Source: Vitrella brassicaformis
Lineage: Eukaryota; Sar; Vitrellaceae
Assembly (NCBI GenBank): GCA_001179505.1
Contig: CDMY01000781.1
Location: 98,075 to 162,074 of the forward strand
Direction of reading: 5' to 3'
DNA length: 64,000 nt
Under the pieces are notes generated by a model. That model made no database searches, was not told the DNA's origin, and saw only the letters and a program-made list of their open reading frames with translations. Shown piece after piece: positions 57,841-64,000 of the stretch; the first letter of the stretch is position 1; the number at the start of each line of letters is the position of its first letter. The position numbers and the translations under genes were made by a program.

Positions 57841-58945
57841 ATGCTGCTGGCCGATAGAAAGGGGAAGCGAAAGCGCTACATACCGCGGGCGGCCAAGGGT
57901 GAGGTGGTCGGCGGCATCTTCGCGCAAATCAAGGCTGCCAGGAGGGAGGAGCCGTCAAAGGCCAACAGCATCCATGATAGACAGCAAGGAGACCACGGCA
58001 AGCACACACCCACACACACGAGAAAGACAACACACGCACGACTGTCTGCTTTGTGTGTAAATAGGAGTGAGTCATCCTGTCGAGACGCCGCCACAAGGCC
58101 TAGGACAGCAGCGGCCACAGACACGCAGCCCATCGCAGCCACACGCCGATGCCGACGATAGCCCACCAAGTGAGTGAGTGACGCAATGCACCAAACATGA
58201 GACACATATACACACATGCATCCCGGCCATCATTTGCAGCGTCCGATGGTTACTTTGCAGCGTTGCGCCGCGAGCTGTACCAGCTGTGCGAGCGGCCGAT
58301 GATGGACAAGGCCTTCTACACCAAACGGTCAGCCAGCCTCAGAGCCCTGGAATGTGTGTCTCTCTGTGTGTGTCCCACAACAGCTTGTCTCGCAGCATGT
58401 TTGCCCCACAACCCAACAAGGCCACTGCACAGCCGCCGATGCCATCGGTGCGTGAGGCCGACCACCCGCTTGCAGCGTCTGCACATGATCAGTGGAACGA
58501 TGAGGGTCGCTATCCCATGTCACCACTCATGCACATGCACTCGTCTGCTGACGGCCTCAACGTGGACGACCGCCGCCCACGGCCGCACCAACACACAGGG
58601 TATACACATGCGCACAGACAGACAGGGACGGAGGTAGTGAGGAAATACAGAGAGACACACCCTGTTTGCCTGTTGGTTTGGTCGTGTCAGGTCTGTCGGC
58701 TTTCGCCAGCTCGCCAGTTCGTCATCAGACTCGTTCCGCCTCAACCAACACAACAATGCCAACCCAAACATGAGTATGCAGGTCGGTCAGTCAGTCAGTC
58801 AGTCAGCCCACCAGCATCAACATCTCTCTCTATCTGTCTCTCTCAGGGCGAGTGGAGTTCGTCGCTGCCACGCCATGATGCCTTACGTCGACTCGACGCC
58901 AGTCCGGCCCATTCTTCCTCAAGCCACGACAATTCCGATACATGA
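57841..58945 (+). CDS. Disordered basic/Ser-rich protein, 251 aa, unknown
   Basis: Six exons (57841-57997, 58065-58169, 58240-58327, 58384-58599, 58691-58781, 58847-58945) total 252 codons. The N-terminus is strongly basic (MLLADRKGKRKRYIPRAAKG). One short folded-looking segment (SDGYFAALRRELYQLCERPM) follows, then a His/Met/Pro-rich region (YPMSPLMHMHSSADG) and a Ser-rich tail (SSSSDSFRLNQHNN, HSSSSHDNSDT). The first intron starts GCAAGC (57998), a GC donor; reading it as GT-only would need a much earlier exon end at 57898. Start site: (GAGT)n repeats lie directly before the ATG. Function unknown; the basic N-terminus might be nuclear or nucleolar targeting. Confidence 0.6.
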
Positions 58946-59447
58946 ACGGCTGTCTGTGTGTGTGAGTGGAGACGGACCGACGATGATGACTGATATGGAT
59001 GGATGGATGGATGGACGTGTCTGTGTGTTGGGGACACATAATTGTTTCGGAAGACATCTCTTGTCAGGGATAGGGCCAACCCGAAACGACAAACCTTGTA
59101 GGAAAGGCCTCAGGGCCAGTTTCCATATACACCGCCACACGTCAGCCAAGTCGTCAGACAGGGAGAAAGATCGACTGATCCGGACATGAAACGGACACGT
59201 ATCCAACCAGGAGCTAACCATACACAAGAATCCCCCAGCCCGACGCACAGTGGGCAAGCACCCCTCCCTATTTGTGCCTCTTATCTCCCTTTTTTCGACG
59301 TCTGGATGGATGGATGGATGGATGGACGTGTCTGTGCTCCAGTCACTCATCAGTCAATAATTCCTTTCACTGTACATGTCCGTCGCATCTCTGCCTGTCC
59401 CGCTAATACACAGACGCACATGTGCACATTCCGCAACCACCTCTGGA
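58946..59447. other. Tail-to-tail spacer
   Basis: 502 bp with (GGAT)n runs at about 58998-59015 and 59305-59325. No gene is seen. Confidence 0.6.
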
Positions 59448-60559
<1,112 letters not shown>

Positions 60560-60735
60560 CTAGATACGCATGACCTGCTCTGCCTTTTCGTTGTGAACAC
60601 GTTTTACGGAGGCAAACTCAGGGGTTAGGGCACTGCGAGCTTTTTTGCAACCGCTGTTCCTCCCTCTCCCTCCCTCTCTTCTCTTTTCTCCTTCTTCACC
60701 CCCTCTCCTTAGCTGTGTACTGCGTGATTGGGTTG
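60560..60735. promoter_or_regulatory. 176-bp divergent promoter with TGCGAGCTTTTTTGC
   Basis: Head-to-head spacer between the SDR (-) and the IQ/CBM gene (+). It holds the clearest copy of the recurring motif, TGCGAGCTTTTTTGCA at 60634-60649, followed by a pyrimidine tract. Confidence 0.5.
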
Positions 60736-63700
60736 ATGGCTGCCGTAGCTGTGCAGTACAGCCAGGCGCGGCTGCAAGAGTCGCCCTCATTCGGCTCCTC
60801 GTACATCAGGTGAACACACACACAGAACAGACGAGGGGGGAGGGGGCAGGAGGCGAATACAGATTGGAGGAGGAGAGAGGGTCGTGTGGGTGAGGGGTGA
60901 GGTATTTCGTTGTTCTGCTGTGTCTGTGTGGTGTCAGGGTGGAGGTGGGCAGCACTGTGACGCCCACGACGGTGAGCAGAGGCGTATTCAGCGAGAAAGG
61001 CGTGCAGAGTGACACCGCGCCCCCACCCACCCACATGACGTCTGTGTTGACTCTACAGGCGTTTCGTTTGGAGGTGTCGCCAGAGAATGCTCCGGTCATC
61101 GTCGAAGGGCTCCGACACTTCTTCAGGTCAGCCAGAAGCGCACCACACACGGCGAGCAACTCATGTCTGTCTGTCTTAATTGCTCTGTTGTGTGTCTGTG
61201 TGTGTGCGTGTTTCTGATCTGTGGTTGATATGATTGATATGTCCATCCATCCATCCATCCATCCATCTGTCCGTCAGGATCTACATCCGCTGTTGGGCCC
61301 AATGGGACAAGATCTCTCCCATCGAGGAGCAGCTCTTCAACGGCACACTCGGCTTCCACACCCTGTCCAACGGCCGCTCCCCCTCATCCGCCTCACCCCC
61401 TCACCGAGGCACACCCACACCCACCGCATCCACCACCACAGAGGTCGTCAACGACAGACAGATCCAGTCCCGCCCTCTCGGCTTCTCCATCTTCTCACGG
61501 TCACCGGCAGCTGACAAACCGCCACCCAGGCGGCCGACGCCAGAAGGGTCGGTGAGCGGTGGGGGCGAGGAGGCGGCAGGTGACGAGGCCACGGCCAGCA
61601 AGGCCAAGCGGGAGACGCCCAGGGATGGCAAGGGCGGGAAGGGCGTGGGTGCGCAGGGGGCGGCTGCTGGCGTGCGGGGCGGTGGTGGCGGTGGTGGTGG
61701 TGAGGTGGTTGAGTCGCCCAAGACGCGATGGGGTGCGCACAAGGCCAGAGGGATCAGCCTCATGCGAGCGGCGCTCATCGACCAGGCGGCGGTAAGTGGC
61801 CAGGGAATGGCTAGAGGGGGGCAGGGGCAGTATACAAATCATGAGGGGGAGGGTGGATTGAAGTATCTCGTGTGTACTCTGTGTTGGTGGATGGGCGAGT
61901 GCAGATAACGATCCAGCGCTTTGCTCGCGGCAAGAGGAGTCGTGACTTGGCACGGTACCTCAGACTGCTACGCATCTGGGAGGCCACCATGACACCCCAC
62001 GCCCTCAAGATACAGAGCTTCTTCAGAGGTCAGTCAGACAGCACATGTCCCGTTGCATTGCACGTCGTGAATTCCCTCCTTCCCTCCCTGTGTGTGAATC
62101 CTTCCTTCTGGCATCAATCATTCAATTTGCCAGGTTGCAAGGGCCGCGTGAGGGCCGGGTTCCTCAAGTCCATCAAGAGCTACCAAGCACTCAGATTCGT
62201 CAAGGCGGTGAGTGAGTGGGCAGATTAGATGCGCCTCCATTTCATGCAAACACACGACGGACGGACGGATGCCTCTCTCATTGTGTGCTTGGCAGACCCT
62301 GATTCAGTCCCACTGGCGGCGTGTCGTTGCCGTACAGAACCTCCAGCTGGAATATGTGGTCAGCACCAGACACAACACGCGCACACACACAGAGACACAT
62401 CCCCACCCACCGTGCGCCCGCTTGTCGATTGGTCGCCGTGTCAGATTCGCGGCATGTTGAAGGTCCGTAGGGACGCTGCGTTGGAGATCGAGCGTGTGTA
62501 CCGTGGTCACTGTGGGCGTCTGGTGGCCAAGGAGGAGAAGACGCAGATCGTCTTCAGATGGATCTGGGACGGTCCTGGGCAGAGTGTCGAGGTCAGTCAC
62601 AGACGAAAGGGACATATGGATCGATGGATGGATGGATGGATGGATGGCATGCCGTCGTCCATGTGTGTGTGTGTGTGTGTGTGTGCGCAGCTGGTTGGCG
62701 ACTTCACCGACATGCCATGGCAAGACCGACTGAGGATGAGGTGGTGCAACATTCGATCGTAAGCATATCCGCTACACACAGCGACATCCGGCATCAACAC
62801 CTCATCTCCTGTCTGTCTGTCTGTGTCAGGTGCTACGTGCGTCCGTGGCGGCGGCGCACAGGCCGGTATGAGTTCAAGTTTCTCGTCAACGGACAGTTCG
62901 TCTGCGACGGCAGCCTGCCTGTCGAGAGGGTCAGCCAGCCACCCACCCACCGAGGCAACCACAAAGCAAAGGGCACAACACACACAACACAGCCTCTCTT
63001 TCTCTATCAGGACGAGTTTGGCAATGTCAACAACGTCATCGAAATCAGAACACTCACACCCAAATTCGGTGAGGCCAAAGAACGCACTAGCAGCTGACCC
63101 GGTCAACTCATATGCCATCTGTGTCGGTGTGTCTTCCCATTCAGTCCACCGTCGTGCCGTCACTCGCGACCCTGCGAGCGCCGAGGGCCAGTTCCGCCGC
63201 AACGGCACCGACGACGACCAGGGCGGCTCATCCAGCGGATCGGGCGACTCGTCGGGCAACGCCAACCACCAGCCGTCGTCCACATCCGGCACTCACTCCC
63301 AGTCCAGCACCGGCCGCCCCTCCGCGACCCAGGGTGGCCAGCGCACCAGCTCTCAAACGCAGCCCGGCGCCACCACACGGACACAGCCACCGACGGCCAC
63401 ACACACACGACCGGCTGCTTCGATGGAGTCGGTCCCGTCAGCACCATCTGCCCCATCGGACAACCGTTCGGCCTCGCCGATGAGCACGGGCGATGCGGGC
63501 GGGGGGGTGGAGAGGAACCCCACAGTCGAGGAGAGGGTCACGGGCACCACACCCACCCAGCAGCAACAGCCGTCAGGGCCATCAGGCGTCCCGTCCCCCG
63601 CTCCCGAGGCGGTCCCCTCGCCCCCATCCATGCCGTCACCACCCCCCGGCCCCCGACCGTCGACCATCGAGCGATCCCGCTCCACAGAGGGGCACCGGCG

Positions 63701-64000
63701 GCCGTCGAGTGGCTCCATCGGGTCCGCGTCCGAGAAGTCTTCGAGCGGCCGGTCGTCTCGCTCGCCGTCTCCCCCCGTGTGGCCGCCTCCCGAGCAGATG
63801 TATGCGCATGGCGAGAACGAGCCTCGCGACCCCCGGTTCGCCCCGTTTGTGCCGCTGAGTGACGAGGGCAGCCGTCCGAGTAGCAGGGGCAGCGGGGGCT
63901 CGAGGAGGAGCTCCACGGGCAGCGAGAGGAACAGCGACAATGGGGGAGACACGCCGAGAGGACATCGCGCTGGGTAAGTCTCACCAACCCCCCCCCCCCC
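60736..64000 (+). CDS. IQ-motif protein with AMPK-type glycogen-binding (CBM48-like) domain, 3' end missing
   Basis: It begins MAAVAVQYSQARLQESPSF and runs past the window end; the last visible donor is at 63974 (GTAAGT). Early part: FRLEVSPENAPVIVEGLRHF and IYIRCWAQWDKISPIEEQLF. Next are three or four IQ-like calmodulin-binding helices (ITIQRFARGKRSRDLARYL, IQSFFRGCKGRVRAGFL, LIQSHWRRVVAVQNL, LEIERVYRGHCGRLVAK). Then comes an AMPK-beta-type carbohydrate-binding module: VFRWIWDGPGQSVELVGDFT, YEFKFLVNGQFVCDGSLPVE and DEFGNVNNVIEI. The remaining 300 residues are Ser/Pro/Gly-rich and disordered. CBM48-type domains bind glycogen or starch. Joined to IQ motifs, this suggests a calcium-linked glucan-binding scaffold (inference). 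An 87-bp stretch at 60972-61058 may be either coding or a 3n intron. Confidence 0.75.

Overview
This window is nuclear DNA of a GC-rich, gene-dense eukaryote. Almost every gene is split by short introns (about 60-300 bp, one possibly 22 bp), and there are no operons, ribosome-binding sites or bacterial mobile elements. My best guess is a photosynthetic alveolate close to apicomplexans, a chromerid such as Vitrella brassicaformis. The grounds are the apicomplexan-like PKA catalytic subunit, a cilium-type adenylate kinase, a plant-like tropinone-reductase SDR, and TG/CA microsatellites in most introns. The species is inference, not proven here.

Layout: (1) 1-10.1 kb holds the 3' part of a basic unknown protein (+), a 350-aa PKA catalytic subunit (-) head-to-head with a complete 21-exon AK7-type adenylate kinase (+), then an MTA/purine phosphorylase (-). 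(2) 10.4-21.5 kb holds a Rab3GAP regulatory-subunit-like protein (+), a PHD-finger protein (-), a weak small gene (-), an unknown 277-aa protein (+), a one-TM protein (-) and a coiled-coil protein (+). (3) 21.8-37.3 kb holds an enolase-superfamily dipeptide-epimerase-like enzyme (+), eIF4E (+), a TM/coiled-coil protein (-) and a very long coiled-coil protein, possibly Mlp/TPR-like (+), which contains a 300-N gap in an intron. (4) 38.5-50 kb holds PP2A catalytic subunit (-), a PITH protein (+), a type II membrane protein with a possible papain-like fold (-), a 69-aa candidate (-), a secreted protein (+) and a 793-aa unknown (+). (5) 50.2-64 kb holds a large WD40 protein (-), two unknowns (+), an SDR (-) and an IQ-motif plus AMPK-type glycogen-binding protein (+) that runs off the end.

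Genes are mostly arranged as alternating head-to-head and tail-to-tail pairs. Head-to-head spacers are short (68-350 bp), and many carry a recurring TGCGAGCT(T)n motif close to the start codons. Tail-to-tail spacers are longer and hold the tetranucleotide and pentanucleotide repeats.

Exon models were built by hand from GT-AG or GC-AG boundaries that keep phase and protein similarity. Where I list exons, the summed length is a multiple of three and ends at the stop. Five of about 84 introns in these models need a GC donor. No search was run. Family calls rest on recognised motifs. I found no convincing tRNA, rRNA, CRISPR array or intact transposon.
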